A stretch of DNA of 64,000 bases from Streptomyces sp. CG1 (GCF_041080625.1 NZ_CP163518.1:1364001-1428000); one strand, 5' to 3'; shown: positions 31,508 through 40,501, counted from the first letter of the stretch. Notes: generated by a model not told the origin, from the sequence alone. Numbers and translations are program-made.

Positions 31508-32088
31508 TTAGGCGTCGCTGGCCCCTGAGGTCGCGAACTCACTGTTCCCATGTCGGACGACAGAACGCCCTGGGGGCTCCCAGGACGTCCCAAGGCCAGC
31601 AAACACCGCCGTCCCCAGCCCTCCCTGGGATGTGGCGCCGCAGGGCGGCGCAAGTTCAGACCGGATCCGGTCCCCCGACGAGGGCGACGGAGCGAACGAG
31701 TGTCCACGGGGGGCAACGGTGGTCCATCCACCCAAACCTCGGCGGTGGAGACCGAACTCAATGCATGCAACCCCAGGGATCGCGAACTCAAAGCGGTAGT
31801 CAGTCAAACCCTCCACCATTCGCTACCTGCGGCTGCGGACATGCTCCAAGCCCGACTCCCGTGACGGCCAGTCCCGGGGGATGTCCGGGGGACAAGCGGG
31901 GGACAGAAAGCCAAGGACGATCAAGGAAGGAGGCGCAAAGCCAGGTAACAAATCAGCCCAGACTGGTGGCAATGTGTCGGCGGGCGGGCGCGCGTTCATG
32001 ACCCGCTCAGACGCCCCGCTGCCGCAGTGTTGACCGCGTTCTGCCTTTCACGACCTCCAGCTGGGTGTGGCGTCGGCGCCTGGGTGGG
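31508..32088. other. Junction region without a supported gene
   Basis: About 580 bp between the MITE and the sigma-factor gene. Short frames lack ribosome sites and have unusual codon use. CGCGAACTCA occurs twice (about 31536 and 31784), and a GGGGGAC-rich stretch lies near 31875-31905. This is the most likely border between accessory and chromosomal DNA, but no attachment site or tRNA was recognised. Confidence 0.4.
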
Positions 32089-33321
32089 TCACGTCGCCGT
32101 GGGGTCGGTCTCTCTCCGGCGTCGCTCCAGGTAGGCCCGCTCGGCCTCGCTTGCCGTCAGGTCGGCGGCCCGGGCGTACTCCGTCGCCGCCTCGGCGGGG
32201 CGGTGCAGGCGGCGCAGCAGGTCGGCGCGGACGGCGTGCAGGACGTGGTAGCGGTCGAGGTCCAGGGTGTCGAGCAGGGCGAGTGCCGTGGCCGGTCCCT
32301 CGGTCTCGGCCACGGCGACCGCGCGGTTCAGGGCCACGACCGGGGACGGCGCCACCGCCATCAGCTGGTCGTACAGGTGCAGGATCTGCCGCCAGTCGGT
32401 GGCGGCGGCGGTGGGTGCGTCGCTGTGCACGGCGTTGATGGCGGCCTGGATCTGGTACGGCCCGGGGCGGCCGCGGCGCAGACAGCGCCTCACCAGATCC
32501 TGGCCCTCGGCGATCAGTGCCCGGTCCCAGCGGGAGCGGTCCTGCTCGGGCAGCGGGACGAGTACGCCGTCCACGCCCTGCCGGGCCGGCCGCCGGGACT
32601 CGGTCAGCAGCATCAGCGCGAGCAGGCCGGTGACCTCGGGTTCGTCCGGCATCAGCGCGGCGAGAAGGCGCCCGAGGCGGAGCGCCTCCGCACACAGGGC
32701 GGGGTCGCCGGTGTAGCCCTCGTTGAAGATCAGGTAGACGACGGCGAGGACGCCGCCGAGCCGCTCGGGCAGGTCGGCGTCGCGGGGCACCCGGTACGGG
32801 ATGCACGCGTCGCGGATCTTGGCCTTGGCCCGCACCAGCCGCTGGGCGAGAGTGGGCTCCGGCACCAGGAACGCGCGGGCGATCTGGGCGGTGCTCAGGC
32901 CGCCGAGCAGGCGCAGGGTGAGGGCGACCCGGGCCTGCGGGGCGAGCGCGGGGTGGCAGCAGGTGAAGATCAGACGGAGCCGGTCGTCGCGCACGGGGCC
33001 CTCCTCGGGCGGTGCGTCGGGCGCATGCGGGTCGGGTGCGTACAGGTGTGGCGCGTACAGCCGGGCGGCCTCGGCGTGCCGGGCGTCCCGGGTCGACTCG
33101 CGGCGGAGCCGGTCGATCGCACGATTGCGGGCGGTGGTGATGATCCAGCCGGCCGGGCTCGGCGGCACACCGGCTTCCGGCCAGGTGCGGACCGCGGTGG
33201 TGAAGGCGTCCTGCACCGCTTCCTCGGCGAGGTCGATGTCGCCGAGGAAGCGGACGAGGACGGAGACCGCGCGCCCGTACTCGGCACGGAAGACGGTCTC
33301 GATGCCCGCGGTGTCGTTCAT
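32089..33321 (-). CDS. ECF42-type RNA polymerase sigma factor
   Basis: A 410-aa protein from ATG 33321. Region 2 ([20 protein letters not shown], then [17 protein letters not shown]) and region 4 ([20 protein letters not shown], then [19 protein letters not shown]) are clear. A C-terminal extension of about 220 residues ([10 protein letters not shown] onward, then TPR-like helices to LERRRRE) is the DUF6596-type module that defines the group. The partner is encoded 14 bp upstream: a YCII/DGPF protein, the constant neighbour of this group. No anti-sigma factor is present; the C-terminal domain is thought to control activity. The target regulon is not visible here. Confidence 0.88.
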   Translation of the reverse strand: MNDTAGIETVFRAEYGRAVSVLVRFLGDIDLAEEAVQDAFTTAVRTWPEAGVPPSPAGWIITTARNRAIDRLRRESTRDARHAEAARLYAPHLYAPDPHAPDAPPEEGPVRDDRLRLIFTCCHPALAPQARVALTLRLLGGLSTAQIARAFLVPEPTLAQRLVRAKAKIRDACIPYRVPRDADLPERLGGVLAVVYLIFNEGYTGDPALCAEALRLGRLLAALMPDEPEVTGLLALMLLTESRRPARQGVDGVLVPLPEQDRSRWDRALIAEGQDLVRRCLRRGRPGPYQIQAAINAVHSDAPTAAATDWRQILHLYDQLMAVAPSPVVALNRAVAVAETEGPATALALLDTLDLDRYHVLHAVRADLLRRLHRPAEAATEYARAADLTASEAERAYLERRRRETDPTAT

Positions 33322-33334
33322 CAATGCTCTTCGA

Positions 33335-33685
33335 TCAATGCTCGTCGACGAACGGCCGTACCTCGATGGGCAGCGTGGTCGCCACGGCGGCCTTGCGGCC
33401 CCACTCCAGCGCCTCGTCCAGGTCGGCGGCCCGGATCAGGCAGAGTCCGCCCAGGTACTCCTTGCCCTCGGCGTAGGGGCCGTCGGTGATGAGCACATCG
33501 CCGCCCTGAGGGCGGAGCATGGTGGCGGTCTCCGGGCCGTGCAGACCGCCGGCGAACACCCAGGCTCCGGCGGCGCGCAGCTCGTCGTTGAAGGCCTTGA
33601 CATCGCGCATGATCGCGGCGAGCGCATCGGGCGCGGGCGGGGTGCCGCCGGCCGGCTGGACCACGCTGAGCAGGTAGTGCTTCAT
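33335..33685 (-). CDS. YCII/DGPF-domain protein
   Basis: A 116-aa protein starting [34 protein letters not shown], then [18 protein letters not shown] and [19 protein letters not shown] follow the DGPF/YCII ferredoxin-like fold, with the DGPY form of the signature loop. GAGGACGTC precedes ATG 33685. It is co-transcribed with the ECF42 sigma gene 14 bp downstream. The YCII fold may bind a small ligand that signals to the sigma factor, but this has not been shown for this pair. Confidence 0.88.
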   Translation of the reverse strand: MKHYLLSVVQPAGGTPPAPDALAAIMRDVKAFNDELRAAGAWVFAGGLHGPETATMLRPQGGDVLITDGPYAEGKEYLGGLCLIRAADLDEALEWGRKAAVATTLPIEVRPFVDEH

Positions 33686-33797
33686 GACGTCCTCCTTGGT
33701 GATTTCAGGGTCTTACGGCTTTGCTTCACCTCCTACACGAACGGCCTGCCCCCGGATCGACACGGCACCGGTCGGAATCTTCGAAAGGATCTTCCGT

Positions 33798-34838
33798 ATG
33801 ACAGCCACCACCGCACATCCGCTGCTCGACCGCGCCCACCGGCTCGCCACGGACCTGCTGATTCCCGAGGCCGAGCGGGTCGACCGGGAGGGCGTGCCCA
33901 TGAGCCACATCGAGGCGGTGAAGAGTTCGGGGCTGCTCGGGGCGGGCGCTCCGGTCGCGTACGGCGGCTCGGGGGCGCCGCCGGACGTGGTCCGCGGGAT
34001 CGCGGAGATCCTCTCCGGGGCGTGCTGCGCGACGTGGTTCGTGCAGACCCAGCACCACACGCCGGTGCAGACCCTGGTACAGAGCGAACTCCCGGTCCGG
34101 GAGCGGCTGTTGGGTCCGCTGGCGCGGGGTGAGCTGCTGTCCGGGGTGGCGTACGCGCATCTGCGGTCGTATCCGCATCGCGTGCCGGTGCGTGTGCGCC
34201 GGGAGGGCGGGGGCTGGCGGTTCGACGGGACCGTGCCCTGGTACACCGGGTGGGGTCTGAACGACGTGTTGCTGCTCGCCGGGGCGACCGACGCGGGCGA
34301 GGTGCTGTTCGCGTTCGCTCAGGCGCGCGAGCAGCCGGGACTGCGTGCTTCGGAGCCGATGCGTCTCGCGGCGCTCACCGCCGCGCGCACGGTGTCGCTG
34401 GAGCTGACCGGACTGTGGCTGCCCGAGGAGGCGGTGGCTCTGCAGACGCCGTACGAGCGATGGGCGCCCGGCGACCGGGCCAGGACCCTGAACGCCAGTC
34501 CGGCGGTCTTCGGCGTCGCGGCGGCCGCCCTGTCACTGCTGGACACGGAGACGGCTGCCCCGTTCAGGGCCCGGCTCGCCGACGTCCGCCGCCGGGCCTA
34601 CGCCCTGGCCGACCATCCGGCACCGCTGGAGCGGGTCGCGGAGCGGCTGGCGGTGCGCGCGGAGGCGTACGAGGTGCTGCGTACGGCCACCACGGCGGCG
34701 GTGGTGGCCGGGGGCGGCCGCTCGATGGCCCTGACCAGCCGAGCCCAGCGCCTCGCCCGGGAGGCGCTGTTCCTGCTGGTACAGGGGCAGACGGCGGAAA
34801 CCCGGGCGGCACAGCTGCGGGCGCTGGGGGGCGCCTGA
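33798..34838 (+). CDS. Acyl-CoA dehydrogenase-like flavoprotein
   Basis: A 346-aa protein. ATG 33798 has GAAAGGA 7 nt upstream, so the longer frame from 33684 is not used. The N-terminal helical domain (LATDLLIPEAERVDREGVP, then SSGLLGAGAPVAYGGSG) and the middle beta domain (VRREGGGWRFDGTVPWYTG, WGLNDVLLLAGATDAGE) match the acyl-CoA dehydrogenase family, close to flavin monooxygenases such as HpaH-like and SfnB types. At 346 aa it is a little shorter than usual. The substrate is unknown. It is divergent from the sigma/YCII pair. Its last 45 bp are duplicated just downstream. Confidence 0.75.
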   Translation: MTATTAHPLLDRAHRLATDLLIPEAERVDREGVPMSHIEAVKSSGLLGAGAPVAYGGSGAPPDVVRGIAEILSGACCATWFVQTQHHTPVQTLVQSELPVRERLLGPLARGELLSGVAYAHLRSYPHRVPVRVRREGGGWRFDGTVPWYTGWGLNDVLLLAGATDAGEVLFAFAQAREQPGLRASEPMRLAALTAARTVSLELTGLWLPEEAVALQTPYERWAPGDRARTLNASPAVFGVAAAALSLLDTETAAPFRARLADVRRRAYALADHPAPLERVAERLAVRAEAYEVLRTATTAAVVAGGGRSMALTSRAQRLAREALFLLVQGQTAETRAAQLRALGGA

Positions 34839-34913
34839 GCCGACGCCCGGCCGTCGCCGTGGACCCAGGTGCGGGCGCTCGAAGGCGCCTGAGCCGGGCC
34901 CCCGCCGTCACCG
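34815..34913 (+). repeat. Tandem duplication of a gene 3' end
   Basis: About 44 bp at 34815-34858 (TGCGGGCGCTGGGGGGCGCC and onward through the TGA) recur at 34870-34913 with several changes, period 55 bp. The second copy reaches the stop region of the convergent HXXEE gene. Confidence 0.5.
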
Positions 34914-35444
34914 CCGGCGCAGTACTCCCTGCGCGAGCGCATGGGTGGCGACCGCGGCCGCCGCGGCGAAGCCGAGGCCCTGGGCCAGGTCCCGCGGCCG
35001 CGTGGGGCGCAGCACACCGGACCTGCGCAGCCGGCCGCGGGCCCACACGGTGAAGGGCAGGACGACCAGGGGCGTGGTCGCGGAGCCCGGGGTGTAACCG
35101 CGCAGGGCCGCCGCCTGTGCCAGATGGACCAGGCCGTGCAGACCGAAGGCGTTGAGCGCGGTCTGGTAGACGGCGGACCGGCCCCCGGTCCGGTGGCCGT
35201 CGGCGGCCGCGGCGGCCACCATCACCGCCATCGCGGCGACCGCGGTGGTGAACTCCCGCGCGTCCACGGACTCCAGCCGCCGCCAGGCCGTCTCCGGTAC
35301 CCGCGGGAACCGTTTGCGCAGCTCCGGCACCTGGCTGCGCACCCAGCGCGGCACCATGACCACTTCCTCGGTGTCGTGCAGGGCCCACGCGGCCAGCAGA
35401 CCCCAGGTGACAGTCACGCCCGGGTCGTTCGGTTCTCGTTTCAT
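34908..35444 (-). CDS. HXXEE-domain membrane protein
   Basis: A 178-aa protein; ATG 35444 (MKREPNDPGVTVTWGLLAAW) was chosen because the upstream frame is low-complexity. WALHDTEEVVMVPRW carries the HxxEE motif in the first hydrophobic segment. Further hydrophobic segments follow at AVAAMAVMVAAAAADG, LNAFGLHGLVHLAQAAALRG and LVVLPFTVWARG, giving four to five membrane helices. The conserved His and Glu pair may hold a metal. Function unknown. Convergent with the acyl-CoA-dehydrogenase-like gene. Confidence 0.78.
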   Translation of the reverse strand: MKREPNDPGVTVTWGLLAAWALHDTEEVVMVPRWVRSQVPELRKRFPRVPETAWRRLESVDAREFTTAVAAMAVMVAAAAADGHRTGGRSAVYQTALNAFGLHGLVHLAQAAALRGYTPGSATTPLVVLPFTVWARGRLRRSGVLRPTRPRDLAQGLGFAAAAAVATHALAQGVLRRR

Positions 35445-35472
35445 GAACCCGGAGTCTGTCAGGGCGAGTTGG

Positions 35473-36615
35473 TCAGCTCGCGAACGGTACCTGGGCCGAA
35501 GGAGCGGATGCCGTGCCGTCGGGATGCGTCCACAGTCCCTGCGCGGCGAGCCGGGGCAACACGCCCTCGCCGAACCAGTACGCCTCCTCGAGGTGCGGGT
35601 AGCCGGAGAGGACGAACTCGTCGATGCCCAGGGCGTGGTACTCCTTGATCCGCTCGGCGACCTCGTCATGGCTGCCGACCAGCGCGGTGCCGGCGCCGCC
35701 GCGTACCAGGCCGATGCCGGCCCAGAGGTTGGGGTGGATCTCCAGGCTCTCCCGGCTGCCGCCGTGCAGGGCGAGCATGCGCTGCTGGCCCGCGGACTCG
35801 CTGCGGGCGAGGCCCGCCTGGACGGCCCGTACGGTCTCCGGGTCGAAGCCGTCGAGCAGCCGGTCCGCCTCGGCCCAGGCCTGCGCGGCGGTGTCGCGGG
35901 TGATGACGTGCAGCCGGATGCCGAAGCGGAGGCTGCGCCCGTGCCCGGCGGCCAGCTTGCGGATCCAGGCGATCTTCTCGGCGACCTGGGCGGGCGGCTC
36001 GCCCCAGGTCAGGTACACGTCGGCGTACCGGGCCGCGACCTCGCCGGCGGCGGGCGAGGAGCCGCCGAAGTACACCTCGGGTACGGGGTCGGGCACCCGG
36101 CTGAGCTTCGCCTCCTCGACCTGGAGGTGCTCCCCGTGCAGATCGACGCTCTTGCCGTCCCACAGATCCCGCACGATGTGCAGGAATTCGCCGGTACGAC
36201 GGTACCGGGCGTCCTTGTCGAGGAAGTCGCCGTAGCCCCGCTGCTCGTGGCTCTCGCCGCCGGTGACCACGTTGAGCAGCAGCCGTCCGCCGGTCTGCCG
36301 CTGGAAGGTGGACGCCATCTGCGCGGCGAGCGTCGGCGAGACGAAGCCGGGCCGGAAGGCGACGAGGAACTTCAGCCGCTCGGAGTTCTGGCTGACCATG
36401 GCGGTGGTCAGCCACGCGTCCTCGCACCAGGCGCCGGTCGGGGTGAGCGCGCCCACGAAGCCGAGGTCCTCGGCGGCCCGGGCGATCTGGCTCAGATAGG
36501 CGACCGTCGGGGGCCGGTCCCGGCCGGAGGCGGTGGCCGGGGTGCCGTGGCCGCCGCCGACGACATGGCGACTGTCGCCGTTGGTGGGCAGGAACCAGTG
36601 GAAGGTGAGGGACAC
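35473..36615 (-). CDS. ssuD: FMNH2-dependent alkanesulfonate monooxygenase
   Basis: A 380-aa luciferase-like protein from GTG 36615. VSLTFHWFLPTNGDSRHVVGG marks the SsuD start. GALTPTGAWCEDAWL, RPGFVSPTLAAQMASTFQR, GGRLLLNVVTGGESHEQRGY, GDFLDKDARYRRTGEFL and EVYFGGSSPAAGEVAARYAD are family blocks, and the C-terminal GIGLVRGGAGTALVGSHDEV is also present. It frees sulfite from alkanesulfonates in sulfur starvation. The length is normal and all blocks are present, unlike its neighbours sfnB and sfnG. No transporter genes (ssuABC) lie beside it. A reductase supplying FMNH2 must be elsewhere. Expression may start at the di-cysteine leader upstream. Confidence 0.85.
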   Translation of the reverse strand: MSLTFHWFLPTNGDSRHVVGGGHGTPATASGRDRPPTVAYLSQIARAAEDLGFVGALTPTGAWCEDAWLTTAMVSQNSERLKFLVAFRPGFVSPTLAAQMASTFQRQTGGRLLLNVVTGGESHEQRGYGDFLDKDARYRRTGEFLHIVRDLWDGKSVDLHGEHLQVEEAKLSRVPDPVPEVYFGGSSPAAGEVAARYADVYLTWGEPPAQVAEKIAWIRKLAAGHGRSLRFGIRLHVITRDTAAQAWAEADRLLDGFDPETVRAVQAGLARSESAGQQRMLALHGGSRESLEIHPNLWAGIGLVRGGAGTALVGSHDEVAERIKEYHALGIDEFVLSGYPHLEEAYWFGEGVLPRLAAQGLWTHPDGTASAPSAQVPFAS

Positions 36616-36619
36616 GTGG

Positions 36620-37573
36620 GTCTCCGATCGCGAGTGTCCGTTGGAACAGACCGTGCCGGGGCGGCCGGGTTCCTGGTCAGCACGCACCGGCCGATGTGCT
36701 GGACCTTCCAGCGGGCCGGATCGTGCGATCCAAAAGGTGCGGCGCGAAGCGCCTCGTTGAGGGGTGGAGGCCGGGCGACGGGTTGGCGGGTGCGGGCGTC
36801 CCGCCAGTGCCGGCGCAGATTCGGGGAGTCGAGGGCAGAGCGGGCGCGCGCCACCTCGAACAGGGGGCTCGCCACAGCAGCCCCGACCACCCGTAATTGG
36901 AGAGCGAGTTCGCCGAAGCGCTGGACGAGGAGCGGGTCGTCCACGGCGCTCTCGGCTCCGCTCTCGGACCAGGCCGGCTGTTGGCGCGGACGAACTCGGC
37001 CGCTTCGGCGAGCACTCCCCGGGCGATGCCGGTGCCGATGGCGGCATGCAGCAACTGGGCGACCGGGCCGCCGAGTTGCGGTTGTCGGAAGGTGAGGTGA
37101 TGCGGCAGGACACGGTCGGCGGGCACGGGGACGTCGTCCAGGCGGACGCTGCCGCTCGGGCGAAGCCGGGTCCGGATGTTCTGGACGTGTCGGGTGCCGG
37201 CCTCGGACTGTGCGTTGCCGAAGCGGCGGTCCGTCAGCAGCCCGACGTAGAAGAACTTCCACTGTTCCACGGCTCTTTGACGATGAATCATATGTACGTA
37301 GGCGAAGTGACTCCGCGGGATCTGGGCGAGGCTGGGGTCGGCCGAGCCGAGCAGCCGGAAGATCTCGGCCAGGGGCCCGGCGCCGACGTCGGCGCCGCCG
37401 TACTCGGCGGGCACGGTGAAGGCGAGCGGCCCCGAGGCGGACTGCCGGTCCAACTCCGCACGCGGGAGCCGCCGTTCGGTGTCGCGCTCGGCGGCCCGGG
37501 CGCGGAACTCGGCGGCCAGGGCCTCGGCCACGGTGAGCGCCTCGGCGTCGTCGGCGATGACATGTGCGGTCAT
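36620..37573 (-). pseudogene. sfnB: sfnB-type flavoprotein gene with deletions and frameshift
   Basis: From ATG 37573 the sequence encodes an intact N-terminus (PLAFTVPAEYGGADVG, then IFRLLGSADPSLAQIPRSHF, then FFYVGLLTDRRFGNAQSEAG) of an SfnB acyl-CoA-dehydrogenase-like protein. About 50-60 residues of the central substrate domain are missing between RTRLRPSG and SVRLDDVPVPAD. After VRANSRP the frame shifts: DDPLLVQRFGELALQLRV, LFEVARARSALDSPNLRRHW and HDPARWKVQHIGRCVL appear in another frame with more gaps. Such proteins serve sulfur scavenging. The gene cannot make a working enzyme. Confidence 0.75.
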
Positions 37574-37579
37574 GGCAGG

Positions 37580-37894
37580 TCAGCTCGCCGCCGCCGGCAC
37601 CGGGGTGCGGTCCAGGGCGAGGGAGAACCGGTCCACCACCTGACCGAGCGCCTCGGCGGTGGCCGGGGCGGGGGCGAGGCTGAAGCTGGCCGACGCGTGC
37701 TGGTACTCGGTGCCGCAGCCGGCCATGCGGCGGACCTGGCTGAGGGCGTACTCGAACCCGTTGTTCTCGGCGAGGACGGCGAGTTCGCGGTTGCCGCCGT
37801 ATCCCCGGTCGGTGCGCTGTCCGATCGTGCTGGCGACCAGTCCCCCGCTGCCGTTGGGGACCCAGTAGGCGAATTTCAGAGGCGTGGCGGGCAT
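37580..37894 (-). pseudogene. sfnG: sfnG (dimethylsulfone monooxygenase) N-terminal fragment
   Basis: ATG 37894 with GGAG 6 nt upstream starts MPATPLKFAYWVPNGSGGLV and continues with TIGQRTDRGYGGNRELAVLA, ENNGFEYALSQVRRMAG and EYQHASASFSLAPAPATAE, the first 75 residues of an SfnG-type luciferase-like monooxygenase. It then jumps to a short unrelated-looking tail and stops at 104 residues, against about 370 in the family. The loss was an internal deletion, since the start and its ribosome site are preserved. It lies between the leader peptide and sfnB. Confidence 0.72.
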
Positions 37895-38036
37895 GCGGAA
37901 CTCCTGGTACGGAATTGCTCGGCGATGTTTCCGGGAATGCCGGATTCCATGCACGGGCGCACGGGAATGCGCGGAGGAATTCGTGGGGTGCCGGAGCGGA
38001 GCGAAGAGCGGCGGATCGGCGCAGGAGGCGGACGAT

Positions 38037-38120
38037 TCAGTCCGCGGCGCAACAGGAGGCGCTGGAGACGCGCGCGAGGTCGACATGGCGTCGCCGCGTG
38101 AGGTCCAGTCGCATCGTCAT
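38037..38120 (-). CDS. Di-cysteine leader peptide of a sulfur operon
   Basis: A 27-codon frame, ATG 38120 (or ATG 38114) to TGA 38037-38039. The peptide contains RRRHVDLARVSSASCCAA, the form shared by many Streptomyces leader peptides upstream of sulfur-assimilation genes, with two adjacent cysteine codons near the end. A TTGACG promoter lies so that transcription would begin at or near the ATG, suggesting a leaderless mRNA. Polycysteine leader ORFs act as cysteine-responsive attenuators in mycobacteria; the same role here is inferred. It precedes sfnG, sfnB and ssuD on the same strand. Confidence 0.7.
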   Translation of the reverse strand: MTMRLDLTRRRHVDLARVSSASCCAAD

Positions 38121-38127
38121 GCCGTCG

Positions 38128-38156
38128 ATCGTGACAGCCGCCGATGAGGCCGTCAA
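38128..38156 (-). promoter_or_regulatory. Promoter of the sulfur locus
   Basis: On the minus strand TTGACG, a 17-bp spacer and CACGAT are followed after 7 nt by the leader ATG. The spacing puts the transcription start at the ATG. Confidence 0.5.
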
Positions 38157-38222
38157 GGAAAACCCGACCGGTCTTGCATCCCGGACCATTGAATTTCACG
38201 AAGGTGCGACAGGGATACCCAG

Positions 38223-38701
38223 CTGGAATACATAGCGGCGTTGCCCGGCTCGGCTCACTGCGCCGTGCGGCCGACGAACTGCGCCTTCCGCAGCCCGCGT
38301 TGAGCTAGACCGTGCGCAACGAGGTGGTGGACAGGTTGCGGCCCCGCGGTGGGCGAGCAGCACCGCATCGGCCGCATGGTGCGCGTGGGCACGGTCGACG
38401 CCGCGACCGTGCCTCTGCTGACTCCCGTGCCGCGCGAGTTCCGGGCCGCGCATCCGGTCACTCAGGTCGAGGTGATGGGCGCGCAGCAGACGGAGATCCA
38501 GCGCGGCCTGCCGGTAGCTGCACCAGCGTCGCTCGGGATCCGCTGGAGCGGACCGGCACGATCATGTACCGGCCGATCGCCGACGACACCACCAGGGTGC
38601 TGCTGATGCTCCAGCGCCGGCGCGCGGAGTCGGTACCGCGGGCGGCCCGGTGCCTGCACGCGGCCTTCGTACGCCGGGCACACGAACTGACGGCTGTCTG
38701 A
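38223..38701 (+). pseudogene. LysR-type regulator remnant
   Basis: Divergent from the sulfur locus. The start reads as a LysR DNA-binding domain (LRRAADELRLPQPALS) but the next codon is TAG where glutamine is expected, followed by TVRNEV. GRMVRVGTVDAATVPLLTPV, then REFRAAHPVTQVEVMGAQQ, is the start of the ligand domain. After a gap, DPLERTGTIMYRPIADDTTR and VLLMLQRRRAESVPRAARCL, in another frame, are its end. Several hundred bases are missing. The intact ancestor was probably the regulator of the adjacent sulfone genes. Confidence 0.65.
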
Positions 38702-38756
38702 CGGCTGCAGTCGGTCACGGCCCAAGGAGTGGCCGTCACCTTCACCGGTCACCGCC

Positions 38757-38933
38757 TCAGCAGCGGCCGTCCTCGTCCCCCGCCTCGGCCACGACGAGGA
38801 AAGCGTCGGACTTCAGATCCATCACCACGGTCACCCGCTCGCCCTCGGCACGGCGCGCGGCCGCGTACTCCTCCGCGGGCCACGATCCTCGCGGGGCCCC
38901 GGCAGGGAACCGCTCCAGCACTTTCCCACCCAT
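38757..38933 (-). CDS. Small conserved hypothetical protein (58 aa)
   Basis: ATG 38933 begins MGGKVLERFPAGAPRGSWPA and continues EEYAAARRAEGERVTVVMDL, then KSDAFLVVAEAGD. The compact EYAAARR...VMDLKSDAFLVV pattern is a recurrent small Streptomyces protein with no known function. Codon bias is good. It lies alone between the regulator remnant and the SPW gene. Confidence 0.6.
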   Translation of the reverse strand: MGGKVLERFPAGAPRGSWPAEEYAAARRAEGERVTVVMDLKSDAFLVVAEAGDEDGRC

Positions 38934-39166
38934 GACGGTCGGTCACCTCCACGGTCGGCGGCCGGACGCGCGCCACATCCGTACTGCTCCGCCTGCCCGG
39001 ATTCGGTGCGGACATGTCACCCAGTGCCGTATACGGCGTGCGCGGCAGGCGCAGCCTGCACGGGTCTACACATAAAGAATAAATAAGAGCAAACTGGGAA
39101 CACGCGGTACGAAACCGAATACCGCACCAGACGCGGTCTGGCCTGCAAAGTCAAAGGAGACGAGTC

Positions 39167-39604
39167 ATGTCAGACGTCTCGCACAGGGGTGACCTGTCGA
39201 CCCACCCCGATGTCTCCGAAATGCGGGAACGCTACGCCCGCATGCTCGGCGGTCGTGATGTGGCGCTCGTGGACGGGCCGGTCTTCCTGCTCGGGCTCTA
39301 CTGCGCGGCATCTCCCTGGATAGTGCACTACACGACGAGCCAGCCCGCGCTCGTGGCCCACAACCTGATCATGGGCATCGCGATAGGCCTGCTGGCACTG
39401 GGATTCACCCGGGCCCCCGAGCGGATGTACGGCCTCAGCGGGGCCATGTGCGCGATGGGCATCTGGCTGATCATCGCTCCGTGGATCGTGGGCAGCGGCC
39501 CCGACAGGGGCGTGATCATCAACAACATCGTCATCGGCGCGCTGGCGCTCGTACTCGGACTGGTCTGTGCCGGTACGGCGGCGCGGAGCACCTCCAGGCC
39601 GTGA
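39167..39604 (+). CDS. SPW-repeat membrane protein
   Basis: A 145-aa protein (ATG 39167, AAAGGAGAC 7 nt upstream). After a 40-residue polar N-terminus there are four membrane segments carrying the two family motifs, YCAASPWIVHYTTSQPA and IIAPWIVGSGPDRGV, each at a helix start, with HNLIMGIAIGLLALGF and NIVIGALALVLGLVCAG after them. SPW proteins occur widely in actinobacteria; function unknown. The 39010-39166 upstream region is AT-rich (AAAGAATAAATAAG) and probably holds its promoter. Confidence 0.85.
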   Translation: MSDVSHRGDLSTHPDVSEMRERYARMLGGRDVALVDGPVFLLGLYCAASPWIVHYTTSQPALVAHNLIMGIAIGLLALGFTRAPERMYGLSGAMCAMGIWLIIAPWIVGSGPDRGVIINNIVIGALALVLGLVCAGTAARSTSRP

Positions 39605-39703
39605 CCGGAGACACGCGGAGAGGAAGAACAGAGAACCAAGAACGGGGCGTGCGGGGGTACGCCAGGCCGGTCCGCCCAGGCGGGCCGGCCTCCTCGCGCC
39701 CGC

Positions 39704-40471
39704 TCAGTGCCCCGGCATCAGCCAGGGCTCCTGCGGCAGGGTCCGGCCGGTCTCCAGCAGCGACTTGAGGTTGGACAGCACGGCCGGCCAGCCCCCCGCC
39801 ACGTCCGAGCGCTCACCCTCGTCGTTGAGGTCCTCGTGGATGACGGTCAGCCGGACGATGTCCTCGTGCTGCCGGATCTCGTAGGTAACTCGGGAGTGCC
39901 GGTCCTCCCGATCCTCGTCGCCGGGCGCGGCCCAGGTGGTGACCAGCCGGGTCGGCGGCTCGCTCGCCACCACCCTGCCGACGACGTCGGCGATGCCGGA
40001 CCCATCGGTGCGCACATGCGCCCAGCGGGAGCCGGGCCGCCAGTCGGACTCGTTGCGGTGGCCCCAGTAGGCGGCCGTGAGGTCGGCGTCCGTCAGCGCC
40101 TCCCAGACCTTCTCGGGGGTGCTCGCGATGTAGGTGACGTACACGAAGCTGGGTTTGTCGGTCATGGCTTCCTCGGCTCGTCGCTTCACGGCGCCGAGCG
40201 CGCTCAGGCGCGGGCGCTCGAACTTGTCGATCCACCGCTCCTGGATCTCATGGAGCGGCACGGGGTTGAGGTAGTGCAGCTTTTCCCGCCCCCGCCGCAC
40301 CGTGCTGATCAGATTGGCCGCCTCCAGGACGGCCAGATGCTGGGTGACCGACTGGCGCGTCATGGCGATGCGCTCGCACAGCTCGCCCAGGGTCTGGCCG
40401 TTGTTCTCGTGGAGCCGGTCCAGCAGGCGCCTGCGTGTGTCGTCGGCCAGCGCCTTGAAGACCTGATCCAT
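39704..40471 (-). CDS. ArsR-type regulator fused to SRPBCC (AHSA1) domain
   Basis: A 255-aa protein; ATG 40471 (MDQVFKALADDTRRRLLDRL) was chosen because it begins exactly at the winged helix. Residues 1-100 are ArsR-like (GQTLGELCERIAMTRQSVTQ, then HLAVLEAANLISTVRRGREK). Residues 115-250 are an AHSA1/SRPBCC ligand pocket (YVTYIASTPEKVWEALTDAD, then AYWGHRNESDWRPGSRWAHV). Usually these are two adjacent genes; here they are one chain. No metal-binding cysteines of classical ArsR are seen, so the pocket is probably the sensor. The promoter has an inverted repeat in its spacer, consistent with autorepression. Confidence 0.83.
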   Translation of the reverse strand: MDQVFKALADDTRRRLLDRLHENNGQTLGELCERIAMTRQSVTQHLAVLEAANLISTVRRGREKLHYLNPVPLHEIQERWIDKFERPRLSALGAVKRRAEEAMTDKPSFVYVTYIASTPEKVWEALTDADLTAAYWGHRNESDWRPGSRWAHVRTDGSGIADVVGRVVASEPPTRLVTTWAAPGDEDREDRHSRVTYEIRQHEDIVRLTVIHEDLNDEGERSDVAGGWPAVLSNLKSLLETGRTLPQEPWLMPGH

Positions 40472-40501
40472 CCCGATGTCGCCCTCTGATCGCACACTCA
40501 A

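Noticed and set aside
31508..32088. Integration junction with tRNA or attachment site
   Set aside because: The position is right for an island border, but no tRNA-like fold and no matching repeat at the left side could be found by eye.
32065..33489. Plus-strand frame of 474 codons
   Set aside because: Shadow of the ECF42 sigma-factor gene, which has clear conserved regions on the minus strand.
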